Assembly (NCBI GenBank): GCA_036263455.1
Contig: DATAGZ010000010.1
Span: 71,926 to 135,925 of the forward strand
From: DATAGZ01 sp036263455
GTDB lineage: Bacteria; Pseudomonadota; Alphaproteobacteria; Dongiales; Dongiaceae
Direction: 5' to 3'
DNA: 64,000 nt
The translations under genes and the position numbers were made by a program. Under the pieces are notes generated by a model, which saw only the letters and a program-made list of their open reading frames with translations, searched no databases and was not told the origin of the DNA. The stretch's first letter is position 1; each line of letters opens with the position of its first letter. This document shows positions 35,763 to 45,433 of the stretch, one piece after another.

Positions 35763-36305
35763 ATGACCGTTCTCGCAAAAGCCGTCATCAGTGACGATTA
35801 TCGCAAGGTGCAGCGGCACCTCCACGAAACAAACCCGAATTATGGTATCGCCTCGGTACAATATGCGCCGATCTTCAGCCAATTGCTGCGGCGATGCGGC
35901 GCGAAGGAGGTGTTGGATTATGGCGCAGGCAAAGGCAGACTGGCCGAAGTGCTCAAGAAGATTCTGCCAGTCCTGCCCACGATGCAGCATTACGATCCGG
36001 CCGTTCCCGAATGGGCAGGCGACCCGAAACCTTCCCCGGTGGTTGCCTGCATCGATGTTTTGGAACATGTCGAGCCCGATTTGCTTGACCACGTTCTCGA
36101 TCATTTGCAGCAATTGACGTTGCAGTTTGGATTTTTCACGATCCATACTGGGCCTGCGCAGAAAATCCTGCCGGACGGTCGCAATGCGCATCTGGTCCAG
36201 CAGCCGGCCGAATGGTGGATGCCCAAGATCATGTCTCGTTTTGAATTGTCGCTTTTCAATAAGATGCCGCAGGGCTTCTGGCTCTGGCTGGAAAAGCGAA
36301 AATAG
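35763..36305 (+). CDS. class I SAM-dependent methyltransferase-like protein
   Basis: This is a 180-residue soluble protein with a short class I methyltransferase fold: the SAM-binding motif VLDYGAGKGRLAEVLKK near residue 50, then an acidic block VVACIDVLEHVEPDLLDHVLDHL near 100. Residues after 120 (TIHTGPAQKILPDGRNAHLVQQPAEWW) are typical of uncharacterised bacterial methyltransferases. The ATG at 35763 follows AAGGGGAAGGC. It is transcribed away from flgE and faces the ppx gene; the acceptor is unknown. Confidence 0.75.
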   Translation: MTVLAKAVISDDYRKVQRHLHETNPNYGIASVQYAPIFSQLLRRCGAKEVLDYGAGKGRLAEVLKKILPVLPTMQHYDPAVPEWAGDPKPSPVVACIDVLEHVEPDLLDHVLDHLQQLTLQFGFFTIHTGPAQKILPDGRNAHLVQQPAEWWMPKIMSRFELSLFNKMPQGFWLWLEKRK

Positions 36306-36324
36306 CAGGCGTTGCGCGACTGCT

Positions 36325-37812
36325 TTATCGCGAAAGGATCTCCGCGCCGAGCGAATAAAGCTCAGCCAACTGGGTCAAACGCTTCTGCACCGTTTCGCCG
36401 CAAATATTCCGGCCCGTGGCCGAGAGGGCGAGGACGATTTTGTCCTCGGTTCTTTCGAGGATACCATGCTCCAGCATTGTTGCCGTGCCGGCACTCAGCG
36501 CATAGGCGAGCCGCAATGCACGGCCAACGCGTTGGGCCGTCAGCATATCGGCGTCGCCGATAAGGGGAAGGGCGGCCGCCATATAGCCATCCTCGATGCT
36601 TCCGCCATAGCGGATGGCGAGCGCTATAGCGAGCAGCACTCGTTCGCTATGCGAGATGCCGGCGACTGGTGCGCGCAGCGTGCGCAGGAAAGCATGTTCG
36701 GCGCGGTAATCGGGATGCTCGCGCCACGCCATGTCGCTCAGGATACAACTCGCTTCAATGATGCGAAGAGGAGTGTCCACATCCTGAAATAGCGGACCGA
36801 TCCATTCGAACAGCGCGGGGGGCGCGGCGAAGCGGCTTTGGCTCGCCGTCAAGTCACGGCAGCCGGCAAGCAGCGGGTCCTCGCGTTTGTGGCGCTCAGG
36901 CAGGTGATCGAAGAGATAGCCCTCGCGCAGACCGTATGCGGAAAAAACGACGTCGGCGGGTTTTATCCGACGCAGCAAGCATTCGAGGATCATTGCCCCA
37001 TAGGGCAGGGTGTTCGTGCGGCGACGGTTGAAACCGCCGATCCCGCTTAGGGTCTTCTTGCTGAAGTGACCTAGGATATCGGCGATGCTTGCGGCGCTGT
37101 GATGGCTGAGGCGATATTCATGAATGATGTGCAGGGGATAACGGACGAAGGCGATATGAATCTTGGCGAGCGAACGCCACGTGCCGCCCACCGGATAAAA
37201 ATGCCGTCCCTTGCCCTCGGTCAGCCAGGACACCGTGTCGAGGGTTTTCTCCACAAGCTCGCGCGCACGCGCGAGGTCGTCGTCGGCCTTGTCGATGAGC
37301 CGCAGCGGCCCAATCGGCAAAGTGACATGCCTGCCGATCCGGCCCCGTTCGAGCGCCACCAGTTCGAGCGAGCCGCCGCCCAGATCGCCCATGATGCCAT
37401 CGGCCTCGGGCATGCCCGCGACTACTCCGAGAGCCGAATAGCGCGCCTCCGCCGCGCCGGAAATGATCTTGACCTCCCGTCCCGTCTCCTTTTCGATAAT
37501 GTGCTTGAAGGCCGGGCCGTCGGTGGCGTCTCTCACCGCCGCCGTGGCGAGCAGCGTTAAATCCGTGACGCCCATTGCATCGGCAATCGCGCAGAAACGC
37601 TGAATGGCGGTGATGGCCGTGTCGATGCCCGCGCGATGAAGAGTGCCGGTTTTCTCCAACCCTTGGCCGAGCGCAGGCAGGCTTTTCTCGTTGAAGATGG
37701 GAATAGCGGCCCGCGAGTGGCGCTCGAACACCACCAAGCGTACCGAATTGGATCCTATATCAATGATAGCCGGGCGCGAATTGCCCAGTTTCAATGAGGC
37801 TCTAGGCGCCAC
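36325..37812 (-). CDS. ppx: Ppx/GppA family exopolyphosphatase
   Basis: The enzyme releases phosphate from the ends of inorganic polyphosphate and, in some members, hydrolyses pppGpp. It has 495 residues: the ASKHA N-terminal domain with AIIDIGSNSVRLVVFE and GDLGGGSLELVALE (phosphate-binding), and a C-terminal helical HD-like domain from about residue 310. The N-terminal domain is the Ppx/GppA type; which of the two activities dominates is not visible. The start overlaps the aspS stop by 11 bases, so it is probably co-transcribed with aspS. Confidence 0.88.
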   Translation of the reverse strand: MAPRASLKLGNSRPAIIDIGSNSVRLVVFERHSRAAIPIFNEKSLPALGQGLEKTGTLHRAGIDTAITAIQRFCAIADAMGVTDLTLLATAAVRDATDGPAFKHIIEKETGREVKIISGAAEARYSALGVVAGMPEADGIMGDLGGGSLELVALERGRIGRHVTLPIGPLRLIDKADDDLARARELVEKTLDTVSWLTEGKGRHFYPVGGTWRSLAKIHIAFVRYPLHIIHEYRLSHHSAASIADILGHFSKKTLSGIGGFNRRRTNTLPYGAMILECLLRRIKPADVVFSAYGLREGYLFDHLPERHKREDPLLAGCRDLTASQSRFAAPPALFEWIGPLFQDVDTPLRIIEASCILSDMAWREHPDYRAEHAFLRTLRAPVAGISHSERVLLAIALAIRYGGSIEDGYMAAALPLIGDADMLTAQRVGRALRLAYALSAGTATMLEHGILERTEDKIVLALSATGRNICGETVQKRLTQLAELYSLGAEILSR

Positions 37813-39601
37813 GCGCCGCTGCAGCTTTGACGGCGGGAAGGTCGAGCTTGATGTGGAGCTCCCGCAAGCGCTGCGGAGGCACTTCCGCAGGTGCCTGCAT
37901 CAGCAGATCCTCGGCGCGCTGATTGAGGGGAAAAGCAATGATCTCGCGTATGTTCTTTTCGCCGGCCAGCATCATGACGATGCGGTCGATGCCAGGCGCC
38001 GAGCCACCATGGGGCGGCGCGCCAAACTTGAAAGCATTCAACATGCCGTCGAATTTGGCCTCGACGTCCTGGGCCGAATAGCCGGCAATCGCGAATGCCT
38101 TATACATGATGTCCGGCAGATGGTTGCGAATGGCGCCGGACGATAGCTCAATGCCGTTGCAGACGATGTCGTATTGATAGGCTTTGATCGTCAGGGGGTC
38201 CTGTGTAAGCAGAGCCTCCATGCCGCCCTGCGGCATGGAAAAGGGATTGTGGCTGAACTCGATCTGGCCGGTGTCGGGGTTGCGCTCGTACATTGGGAAA
38301 TCCACCACCCAGCAGAAGGCGAACCGGTTCTCGTCGACCAGGCCGAGTTCCTCGCCAAGATGCGCGCGCACGGCTCCGGCGAATTTTTCAGCGCTCGCCG
38401 GCTGATCGCACACGAAAAACACGGCGCTGCCGTCGCCGGCGCCCGTAGCTTGCCGGAGCGAAGCGATGCGCGCCTCGTCGAGATTCTTGGCGATCGGCCC
38501 CTTGGCGCCGCCTTCGGCGAATTGCAGATAGCCGAGGCCGGCGGCGCCCTGTGCGCGGGCCCACTCGTTGAGCTTGTCGAAGAAGCTGCGCGGCCGGGTA
38601 CCGGCACCGGGCGCGGCTATGGCGCGCACCACCGCTCCGTCCTCGATGGCGCGGGCAAAGAGGCCAAAACCCGAGCCACGGAAAATTTCGGTGACGTCGC
38701 GAATGCGCAGCGGATTGCGCAGGTCGGGCTTATCCGACCCGTATGTCAGCATCGCCTCGGCATAAGGGATGCGTACGAAGGGCGTGGTATCCACATTCTT
38801 CCCCTGCGCGAATTCCTCGAATACGCCATGCAGGACCGGCTCGATCGCGGCAAAGACGTCATCCTGGGTCACATAGGACATCTCGAAATCGAGCTGATAG
38901 AACTCGCCGGGACTGCGATCGGCGCGACTGTCCTCGTCGCGAAAGCAGGGTGCGATCTGGAAATAGCGATCGAAGCCAGCCACCATGAGCAATTGCTTGA
39001 ATTGCTGCGGCGCTTGAGGCAGTGCGTAAAATTTGCCCGGGTGCTGGCGCGCTGGAACCAGGAAGTCACGCGCGCCTTCCGGCGAACTCGCGGTGAGGAT
39101 GGGGGTCTGGAATTCGGTGAAGCCCTGTTCGATCATCCGCCGGCGCAGCGAGGCAATGACTTGGGCGCGGAGGAGAATGTTGCGGTGGATGCGCTCGCGC
39201 CGCAGGTCCAGAAAACGGTAGCGCAGGCGTATTTCTTCGCCCGAATCCTCGTCGCTATTGACCTGGAGCGGCAGCGGCTCGGCGGGCGATTGCAGGACGA
39301 ACTCGGCGATCTGGACTTCGACCGCCCCGGTGGGCAGCTTGGGATTGACGGTTTCAGGGGTGCGGACCACCACTTTTCCGGTCACCGTGACGATGCTTTC
39401 GAACCGCGCCGCTTCCACCGCTTGAAACTGAGGATGCGATGTATCGATCACGCATTGGGTCAAACCATAATGGTCGCGCAAATCGAGAAACAGAAGATTG
39501 CCATGATCGCGCTTGCGATGAATCCATCCCGATAGCCGCACCGTGGCGCCAGACTGCTCCCGTCGCAGCGCGCCGCACGTATGTGTCCGATAAGGATGCA
39601 T
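37802..39601 (-). CDS. aspS: aspartate--tRNA ligase (probably non-discriminating Asp/Asn type)
   Basis: This is a class II synthetase of 599 residues charging tRNA-Asp. The N-terminal OB-fold anticodon-binding domain begins MHPYRTHTCG and LSGWIHRKRDHGNLLFLDLRDHYGLTQCV. Class II motif 2 is in QIAPCFRDEDSRADRSPGEFYQLDFEMSYV, and motif 3 in GGSAPGIDRIVMMLAGEKNIREIIAFP. The bacterial GAD insert lies between. Many alphaproteobacteria also use AspRS to make Asp-tRNA-Asn; whether this one does is not visible. Start: ATG 39601 gives the family N-terminus; an ATG ten codons upstream (39631), preceded by AGGAAAACT, is possible. The open frame extends far upstream into rnd antisense, which is not coding. 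Confidence 0.95.
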   Translation of the reverse strand: MHPYRTHTCGALRREQSGATVRLSGWIHRKRDHGNLLFLDLRDHYGLTQCVIDTSHPQFQAVEAARFESIVTVTGKVVVRTPETVNPKLPTGAVEVQIAEFVLQSPAEPLPLQVNSDEDSGEEIRLRYRFLDLRRERIHRNILLRAQVIASLRRRMIEQGFTEFQTPILTASSPEGARDFLVPARQHPGKFYALPQAPQQFKQLLMVAGFDRYFQIAPCFRDEDSRADRSPGEFYQLDFEMSYVTQDDVFAAIEPVLHGVFEEFAQGKNVDTTPFVRIPYAEAMLTYGSDKPDLRNPLRIRDVTEIFRGSGFGLFARAIEDGAVVRAIAAPGAGTRPRSFFDKLNEWARAQGAAGLGYLQFAEGGAKGPIAKNLDEARIASLRQATGAGDGSAVFFVCDQPASAEKFAGAVRAHLGEELGLVDENRFAFCWVVDFPMYERNPDTGQIEFSHNPFSMPQGGMEALLTQDPLTIKAYQYDIVCNGIELSSGAIRNHLPDIMYKAFAIAGYSAQDVEAKFDGMLNAFKFGAPPHGGSAPGIDRIVMMLAGEKNIREIIAFPLNQRAEDLLMQAPAEVPPQRLRELHIKLDLPAVKAAAARGA

Positions 39602-39644
39602 TTTACCCCGCTTTTGGCTGGCAAAAGCCATAGTTTTCCTGGAC

Positions 39645-39673
39645 TTGTCAAGATAGGACCCTGCCTCTATAGC
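39645..39673 (+). promoter_or_regulatory. candidate promoter of rnd
   Basis: TTGTCA (39645-39650) and TATAGC (39668-39673) are 17 bases apart. If used, transcription would start almost at the rnd ATG at 39680, giving a leaderless or very short-leader message. Weak evidence. Confidence 0.25.
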
Positions 39674-39679
39674 TAGGAG

Positions 39680-40876
39680 ATGGACATGCAGAGGCAAAAT
39701 GTCGCGCCGGTACCGGTGACGGAAAGCGCCGATCTCGTCACGCGGTGCGCGGCGCTCGCCAGTGCGGATTTTGTGGCCCTGGATACCGAGTTTCTGCGCG
39801 AGAAAACCTATTACCCTATCCCCTGTCTGATACAGGTCGCCGGGCCCGATTCGGCATTCATCATTGACCCGATGGCGCCGGGCATCGACCTCGCGCCCTT
39901 TCTCGCGGTGCTGCGCAACCGTGATGTCGTGAAGGTTTTCCATGCCGGCCGGCAGGATCTGGATATTTTCTTTGCGCTTCTGGATGAACTCCCTGCGCCG
40001 CTTGCCGATACGCAGATCATGGCGATGGCTTTGGGATATGGCGATGCCGTGAGCTATGAGAATCTCGCCGCCCGGCTGATGAAGGTCAGGATCGATAAAG
40101 GCGCCCGCTTCACCGACTGGTCGCGTCGGCCCTTGACGCCGCGCCAGCTCGAATATGCCCTGAGCGACGTCACCCATCTTCGGCAAATCTATGCGCTTCT
40201 GTCCGAGCAGTTGAAGACGCGCGGCCGAGAGGAATGGATTGCCGAGGAGATGGCCGACCTTAACGACCCAGCCCGCTATCGCCCCGATCCAGAGGATGCA
40301 TGGCGCCGGTTGAAGATACGCAGCGACAAGCCGCGTTTCCTCCTCATGCTCAGGGAGCTTGCTGCGTGGCGCGAGCGCGAGGCGCAACAAAGGAACGTAC
40401 CGCGCCAACGCATCATCAAGGACGAAATCCTTCTCGAGATCGCGGCCCATCCACCCCATGACCAGGCGGAATTCGATAAATATCGCGGCCTGCCCAACGG
40501 ATATGGCAATAGCGCGCTCGGGAAGGGGCTGGCCGAGGCCATCGCTCGCGGTCAGAATGCGCCGTTCGACTCCCTGCCGGTTCTTTCCCAGCGGGTGGGA
40601 AGTGAAAAGGCCGGCCCGGCCGCCGAACTGTTGCGGGTTCTCATTAAGCAGGTCTGTGAAAATGAACAGGTTGCGCCGAAATTATTAGTGAGCAGCCAGG
40701 AACTCGACATGCTCGCCCGGCTCGGACCTGAGGCGGACGTTCCGCTTCTGCACGGCTGGCGGTATGAATTGTGCGGCAAACTTGCGCAAGATTGCCTTGC
40801 CGGAAAATTGGCTTTCTACATGCGCGGCAACAAGGTGGATTTCGCGCCGTTTGCTGCGCTTGAGAAGCAGGGCTGA
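39680..40876 (+). CDS. rnd: ribonuclease D
   Basis: RNase D is a 3'-5' exoribonuclease of the DEDD family that trims stable RNA precursors. It has 398 residues. The DEDD motifs are visible: Asp-x-Glu in DFVALDTEFLREKTYYP, VVKVFHAGRQDLDIF, and Tyr-x3-Asp in LEYALSDVTHL. Two HRDC-type helical domains follow from about residue 210 (LRELAAWREREAQQRNVPRQRIIKDEILLEIA). The ATG at 39680 sits directly after TAGGAG, too close to be an ideal ribosome-binding site for it; a second Met two codons on (39686) would have better spacing. Confidence 0.93.
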   Translation: MDMQRQNVAPVPVTESADLVTRCAALASADFVALDTEFLREKTYYPIPCLIQVAGPDSAFIIDPMAPGIDLAPFLAVLRNRDVVKVFHAGRQDLDIFFALLDELPAPLADTQIMAMALGYGDAVSYENLAARLMKVRIDKGARFTDWSRRPLTPRQLEYALSDVTHLRQIYALLSEQLKTRGREEWIAEEMADLNDPARYRPDPEDAWRRLKIRSDKPRFLLMLRELAAWREREAQQRNVPRQRIIKDEILLEIAAHPPHDQAEFDKYRGLPNGYGNSALGKGLAEAIARGQNAPFDSLPVLSQRVGSEKAGPAAELLRVLIKQVCENEQVAPKLLVSSQELDMLARLGPEADVPLLHGWRYELCGKLAQDCLAGKLAFYMRGNKVDFAPFAALEKQG

Positions 40877-40895
40877 CCGGCTTATATTCGCCGCC

Positions 40896-41696
40896 ATGAT
40901 TGGCTCTTTTCCCTTGAAAGCAGCGCTATGCGCGACGGGCCTGTTGGTCCTGGTCGCCTGCGCCTCGGACGAACCCGACATTCCTGATACGCCGGCTGAA
41001 ACATTGTATAACGATGCCCTGGACACCCTCCAGGCTGGCAAGGCCGCCCAAGCAGCCAGGATGTTCGACGAGGTCGAGCGTCAGCATCCCTATTCCAAAT
41101 GGGCAACCCAGGCGCAGCTTATGTCCGCCTTCGCCAATTACAGCGTCGATCGGTACGACGATGCTATCCTGGCGCTCAATCGCTATATCGATCTTCATCC
41201 TGGTAACCGCAATGCGGCCTACGCATATTATCTGCGCGCGCTCTGCTATTATGAGCAGATCGAGAGCGTGCAGCGCGACCAGGGCAACACCGAAGAAGCG
41301 CTCAAGGACCTGACCGAAGTGGTGGCGCGTTTTCCCAACACACCCTATGCGCGCGATGCCACCCTTAAGCTCGATCTGACCCGGGACCATCTGGCCGGCA
41401 AGGAGATGGATATCGGCCGCTACTATCTCTATCACAACGATTATGGTGCGGCGATCAACCGCTTCCGCCGCGTGGTGACAGATTACCAGACCACCACGCA
41501 TATCGCCGAAGCCTTGCACCGGCTGGTCGAGGCGTATCTTTCCCTTGGCATTGTCAGCGAAGCGCAGTCGGCGGGCGCGGTTCTCGGGTACAACTATCCT
41601 GGCAGCGATTGGTACCAGGACAGCTACAAGCTGTTGGTGTCCAGGAATCTTCAGCCGCTCGACGTCAATGGTTCATGGCTGGGCAAAGTCTTCTGA
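40896..41696 (+). CDS. bamD: outer-membrane assembly lipoprotein BamD
   Basis: BamD is an essential accessory lipoprotein of the BAM complex, which folds proteins into the outer membrane. The 266-residue product has a lipoprotein signal (LLVLVACASDE, with Cys22 as lipid site) and about five TPR-like repeats, e.g. ETLYNDALDTLQAGKAAQAARMFDEVERQHPYSKWA, the BamD hallmark, and AINRFRRVVTDYQTTTHIAEALHRLVEAYLSLG. The start at 40896, 20 bases after rnd, gives a proper signal peptide. recN follows after three bases. Confidence 0.94.
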   Translation: MIGSFPLKAALCATGLLVLVACASDEPDIPDTPAETLYNDALDTLQAGKAAQAARMFDEVERQHPYSKWATQAQLMSAFANYSVDRYDDAILALNRYIDLHPGNRNAAYAYYLRALCYYEQIESVQRDQGNTEEALKDLTEVVARFPNTPYARDATLKLDLTRDHLAGKEMDIGRYYLYHNDYGAAINRFRRVVTDYQTTTHIAEALHRLVEAYLSLGIVSEAQSAGAVLGYNYPGSDWYQDSYKLLVSRNLQPLDVNGSWLGKVF

Positions 41697-41699
41697 GCC

Positions 41700-43352
41700 A
41701 TGCTGCGCCATCTGGCCATTCGCAATGTGGTGCTGATCGGTAAGCTTGACCTTGAATTCGGACCCGGCCTGATTGCCTTCACCGGTGAAACCGGCGCGGG
41801 AAAATCTATTCTCCTCGATGCGCTTGGCCTCGCCACGGGCATGCGCGCGGACACCGCTCTCATTCGTCATGGGCAAGAGCAGGCCAGTGTCACGGCGTCC
41901 TTCGATGTTCCGCCTGATCACCCGGTTCAGGAGATCGTCGCCGCCCAGGGAATCGCCGCGGGAGAGGAAATCCTCCTGCGCCGCCAGATCGGGGCCGATG
42001 GACGCTCGCGCGCTTTCCTCAATGGAGAGCCGGTAGCGATTGGCATCCTGAGGAAAATCGGTGCGGCCCTGATCGAGATCGAAGGCCAGTTCGAGATGCA
42101 GGGGCTGTTCGATCCGGCGCGCCATCTCTACTACCTCGACCAATATGCTGGAATCGGCAAGGATGTTGCTCGGCTCAAGGGTCTTTTCGAAACATGGCGG
42201 CAGCGCGAAGATGTCTTTCTCCGAACGCGCGCAGATTTCGAGGCGGCGCGACGCGAGGAGGATTATCTGCGCCATACGGTTGCCGAGCTTGAATTGGTCG
42301 CGCCGGGCGTGGGGGAGGAAAGCGCGCTGATCGAGCGGCGCTCTTCCCTGCTCCAGCAAGGGCAGGCCGAGGAGGCCCTCGCCGCGGCCTGCGTCGAACT
42401 CGGCGGAGATCGGGGCGCCGACCGGATGCTGGCCATGGCTTATCGTCGCATGGAACGATGGGAAGACGTCTTTCCCGACCTGATGCCGGCCTTCGAGCGT
42501 GCCACCCTAGAGATGCGCGAGCTTGTCGATCAAGTGGACCGGGCGCGTCGTGGCTCGGCCCAGGGAAGTGATCAGTTGCGCATGCTTGAAGAGCGATTGT
42601 TCCTGCTGCACGACCTGGCGCGCAAGCACCGCATAGGCTGCGACGAATTGCCGGCCCTTCTTGAGACGCTAGGCAAGCGTCTCGCGGCACTGGAAAACGG
42701 CCAGGACGCCCTGGCGCAGTTGGAAAAAGACGTCGCCGCGGCCAAAGCGGCCTATCGGGACGCCGCGCAGAAAATCTCGGCGCGGCGGACACGGGCCGCG
42801 CGCCAGCTCGATCGAAGCATCAATGAGGAATTGCCGTCGCTCAAGCTCGAGCGCGCGCGGTTCGAGACCCGGCTCGATGAGATGGCCGAGAGCGATTGGG
42901 GCGCCAGGGGGTGGGATGGCGTGCAATTCATGATCAGCACCAACCCAGGGACTCCGGCCGCGCCGATCGACAAGATCGCCTCGGGTGGGGAATTGGCGCG
43001 GCTTATGCTGGCGATCAAGGTGACGCTCGCCAAGGCGGCGACGGTGCCGTGTCTGGTCTTTGATGAAGTGGATACCGGCATCGGTGGCGCCACGGCTGCT
43101 GCGGTGGGAGAGAGGCTCAAGCGTCTGGCGACGCTCTGCCAGGTACTGGTCGTCACCCACTCGCCTCAGGTGGCGGCCCTTGCCGATCAGCATCTTCGCG
43201 TCCAGAAATCCGGCAAAAGCACCACGCATACCGATGTCGCGCTTCTCGATCAGGCGCATCGCCAGGAAGAGATTGCCCGCATGCTGTCTGGGGCCACGAT
43301 CACCGATGAAGCGCGCGCGGCCGCCAGTAAATTGCTTGCCGGATCGCTGTGA
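41700..43352 (+). CDS. recN: DNA repair protein RecN
   Basis: RecN is an SMC-like ATPase acting on double-strand breaks during recombinational repair. It has 550 residues, with the N-terminal LRHLAIRNVVLIGKLDLEFGPGLIAFTGETGAGKSILLDALGLATG (Walker A), a coiled-coil middle (about 160-360), and C-terminal ASGGELARLMLAIKV signature and LVFDEVDTGIGGATAAAVGERL Walker B. No LexA box was noticed upstream; it is embedded in a bamD-recN-ligA run with tight spacing. The stop overlaps the ligA GTG start. Confidence 0.96.
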   Translation: MLRHLAIRNVVLIGKLDLEFGPGLIAFTGETGAGKSILLDALGLATGMRADTALIRHGQEQASVTASFDVPPDHPVQEIVAAQGIAAGEEILLRRQIGADGRSRAFLNGEPVAIGILRKIGAALIEIEGQFEMQGLFDPARHLYYLDQYAGIGKDVARLKGLFETWRQREDVFLRTRADFEAARREEDYLRHTVAELELVAPGVGEESALIERRSSLLQQGQAEEALAAACVELGGDRGADRMLAMAYRRMERWEDVFPDLMPAFERATLEMRELVDQVDRARRGSAQGSDQLRMLEERLFLLHDLARKHRIGCDELPALLETLGKRLAALENGQDALAQLEKDVAAAKAAYRDAAQKISARRTRAARQLDRSINEELPSLKLERARFETRLDEMAESDWGARGWDGVQFMISTNPGTPAAPIDKIASGGELARLMLAIKVTLAKAATVPCLVFDEVDTGIGGATAAAVGERLKRLATLCQVLVVTHSPQVAALADQHLRVQKSGKSTTHTDVALLDQAHRQEEIARMLSGATITDEARAAASKLLAGSL

Positions 43353-45409
43353 AGACGGACAAGAAAGCCGAGAAGGCGGCGCTTGCCGAGATGCAGCTGC
43401 TCAAAGCCGAAATCGCACGGCACAATCGGCTCTATTATCAACTCGACCGGCCGGAAATCAGCGATGGTGAATATGACCGGCTGGTCCAGCGCTACCGCGC
43501 TCTCGAACGGGATTATCCCCAGTTCGCGGGTGAGGATTCGCCGCTCCTGCAGGTGGGCGCGCCGCCGCATGGGGCTTTCCTGCCGAGCGCGCATGGCCGT
43601 CCGATGCTCTCGCTCGACAACGCCTTTGCCGATGAAGATATTCATGACTTTCTTTCTCGTATTCGGCGCTTCCTGAAATTGCCGGAGAGCGAGGTGATCG
43701 ATCTCGTCGCGGAACCCAAAATCGACGGTCTGAGCGTCAATCTGCGTTACGAGAAAGGCGTTTTCGTCGGAGGGGCCACACGCGGCGATGGGTCGGTGGG
43801 CGAGAACGTCACAGCCAATCTCAAGACCATCGGCGATATCCCGGCGCGACTGCATACGCGCAAGCCTCCAGCCCTCATCGAAATCCGCGGCGAGGTCTTC
43901 ATGCGTCGCGACGATTTCGCGGCTCTGATCAAGGCGCAGGAGAAGCAGGGTGAGGCCTTCGCCAATCCCCGCAATGCCGCGGCGGGTTCGCTCCGACAGA
44001 AAAATCCCCAGGTGACGGCCAGCCGGCCACTGCGCTTCTTTGCCTATGCGATCGGGCTCAGCGAAGGTGTCTCCTGGGCAACCCACGCCGAGTTCCTTAC
44101 GCTGCTGCGCGAATGGCGCTTGCCGGTCAATCCGCTCTACCGCGAAACGCGCGGTGCCGAGGAAACCCTGCGTTTCTACCACGAGGTTGCCAAGAACCGC
44201 GCCGACCTCCCCTATGAGATCGATGGCGTTGTCTACAAGATCAACCGGCGAGACTGGCAGGATCGGCTCGGCTATGTCGGCCGGGCGCCGCGTTGGGCGA
44301 TTGCCCATAAGTTTCCCGCCGAGCAGGGCATCACCCGCGTCAATGATATCGATGTCAGTGTCGGCCGGACGGGCATCCTGACCCCGCTCGCCTACCTCGA
44401 ACCGATCGGGATTGGCGGCGTCATGGTCTCACGCGCTTCGCTTCATAATGAAGACGAGATCGCCCGCAAGGACATCCGCATCGGCGACCGGGTGGTCGTT
44501 CAGCGCGCAGGCGACGTGATTCCCCAGGTCGTGCGCGTGGTCTTGGAGGAACGTCCCAAGGATGCGCGGCAGTTTTATTTTCCCTCCACCTGTCCAGTCT
44601 GCGGGTCGCGGACCGAGCGGCTCGAGGACAATGCCGCTTGGCGATGCACGGGGGGATTGACCTGCCCCGCGCAGGCCAAAGAGCGACTGCGCTATTTCCT
44701 GGCCGTGCTGGGGATCGAGGGTTTGGGCGAAAAGAATATCAGCGAGTATTACGAGAATGGCTTGCTGCGCAACCCCGCCGACCTGTTTCGATTGTGGCAT
44801 CGCAAGGATGAGCTGATCGAGCGGCGGGGCGGAAATACAAAATGGGTGTTGAAGGTTCTTGGCGCCATCGACGATCATCGGCGCGTGCCACTCGCAAAAT
44901 TCATCCATGCGCTCGGCATTCCGCAGGTGGGAGAGGAAACCGCCAAGCTGCTTGCGCGCAATTACAGTTCATGGCCGCGTCTCTATCAGAGCCTGACGGA
45001 AGCGGCGGAGCCCGAGAGTCCCGCTTATCAGGAACTCGAGAATATCCAGAATGTCGGTCCTGCTCTCGCGCAGGAGCTGATCAATTTCGCGCGCGAGAAA
45101 AATAATCGCGTGGCGGTCGAGGACCTGCTCCAATACATGCATATCGAGGATTATGCCGCGCCCGCCGAGGCGGCGCGTTCGCCAATCGTGGGCAAGGTCG
45201 TCGTCTTCACCGGAACCATGGATCGGCTCGACCGGCAGGAGGCCAAGATGATCGCCGAGAATTTCGGCGCCAAGGTCGCGTCGTCGGTGTCGAGCAAGAC
45301 CGATTACCTCGTGGCTGGCGCCAATGCGGGCTCCAAGTTGAAAAAGGCGGCCGAGCTTGGCGTGACCGTCTTGAGCGAAGAGGAATGGCTGAAATTGATC
45401 GGGCGTTAG
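43349..45409 (+). CDS. ligA: NAD-dependent DNA ligase
   Basis: LigA seals nicks in replication and repair using NAD+. It has 686 residues in the standard order: Ia domain (RHNRLYYQLDRPEISDGEYD), adenylation domain with the catalytic Lys124 in AEPKIDGLSVNLRYEKG, OB domain, Cys4 zinc finger (CPVCGSRTERLEDNAAWRCTGGLTCPAQ), helix-hairpin-helix region, and a C-terminal BRCT domain (VGKVVVFTGTMDRLDRQEAKMIAENFGAKVASSVSSKTDYLVAG). The start codon is GTG overlapping the recN stop (GTGA). It converges with moaE, 24 bases on. Confidence 0.97.
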   Translation: MKTDKKAEKAALAEMQLLKAEIARHNRLYYQLDRPEISDGEYDRLVQRYRALERDYPQFAGEDSPLLQVGAPPHGAFLPSAHGRPMLSLDNAFADEDIHDFLSRIRRFLKLPESEVIDLVAEPKIDGLSVNLRYEKGVFVGGATRGDGSVGENVTANLKTIGDIPARLHTRKPPALIEIRGEVFMRRDDFAALIKAQEKQGEAFANPRNAAAGSLRQKNPQVTASRPLRFFAYAIGLSEGVSWATHAEFLTLLREWRLPVNPLYRETRGAEETLRFYHEVAKNRADLPYEIDGVVYKINRRDWQDRLGYVGRAPRWAIAHKFPAEQGITRVNDIDVSVGRTGILTPLAYLEPIGIGGVMVSRASLHNEDEIARKDIRIGDRVVVQRAGDVIPQVVRVVLEERPKDARQFYFPSTCPVCGSRTERLEDNAAWRCTGGLTCPAQAKERLRYFLAVLGIEGLGEKNISEYYENGLLRNPADLFRLWHRKDELIERRGGNTKWVLKVLGAIDDHRRVPLAKFIHALGIPQVGEETAKLLARNYSSWPRLYQSLTEAAEPESPAYQELENIQNVGPALAQELINFAREKNNRVAVEDLLQYMHIEDYAAPAEAARSPIVGKVVVFTGTMDRLDRQEAKMIAENFGAKVASSVSSKTDYLVAGANAGSKLKKAAELGVTVLSEEEWLKLIGR

Positions 45410-45433
45410 GGATCTAGGCGGGGCACAGACGTG

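Noticed and set aside
39602..40459. Upstream extension of aspS by about 285 codons
   Set aside because: It is antisense to rnd, has no family similarity, and AspRS proteins begin at the MHPYRTHTCG segment.
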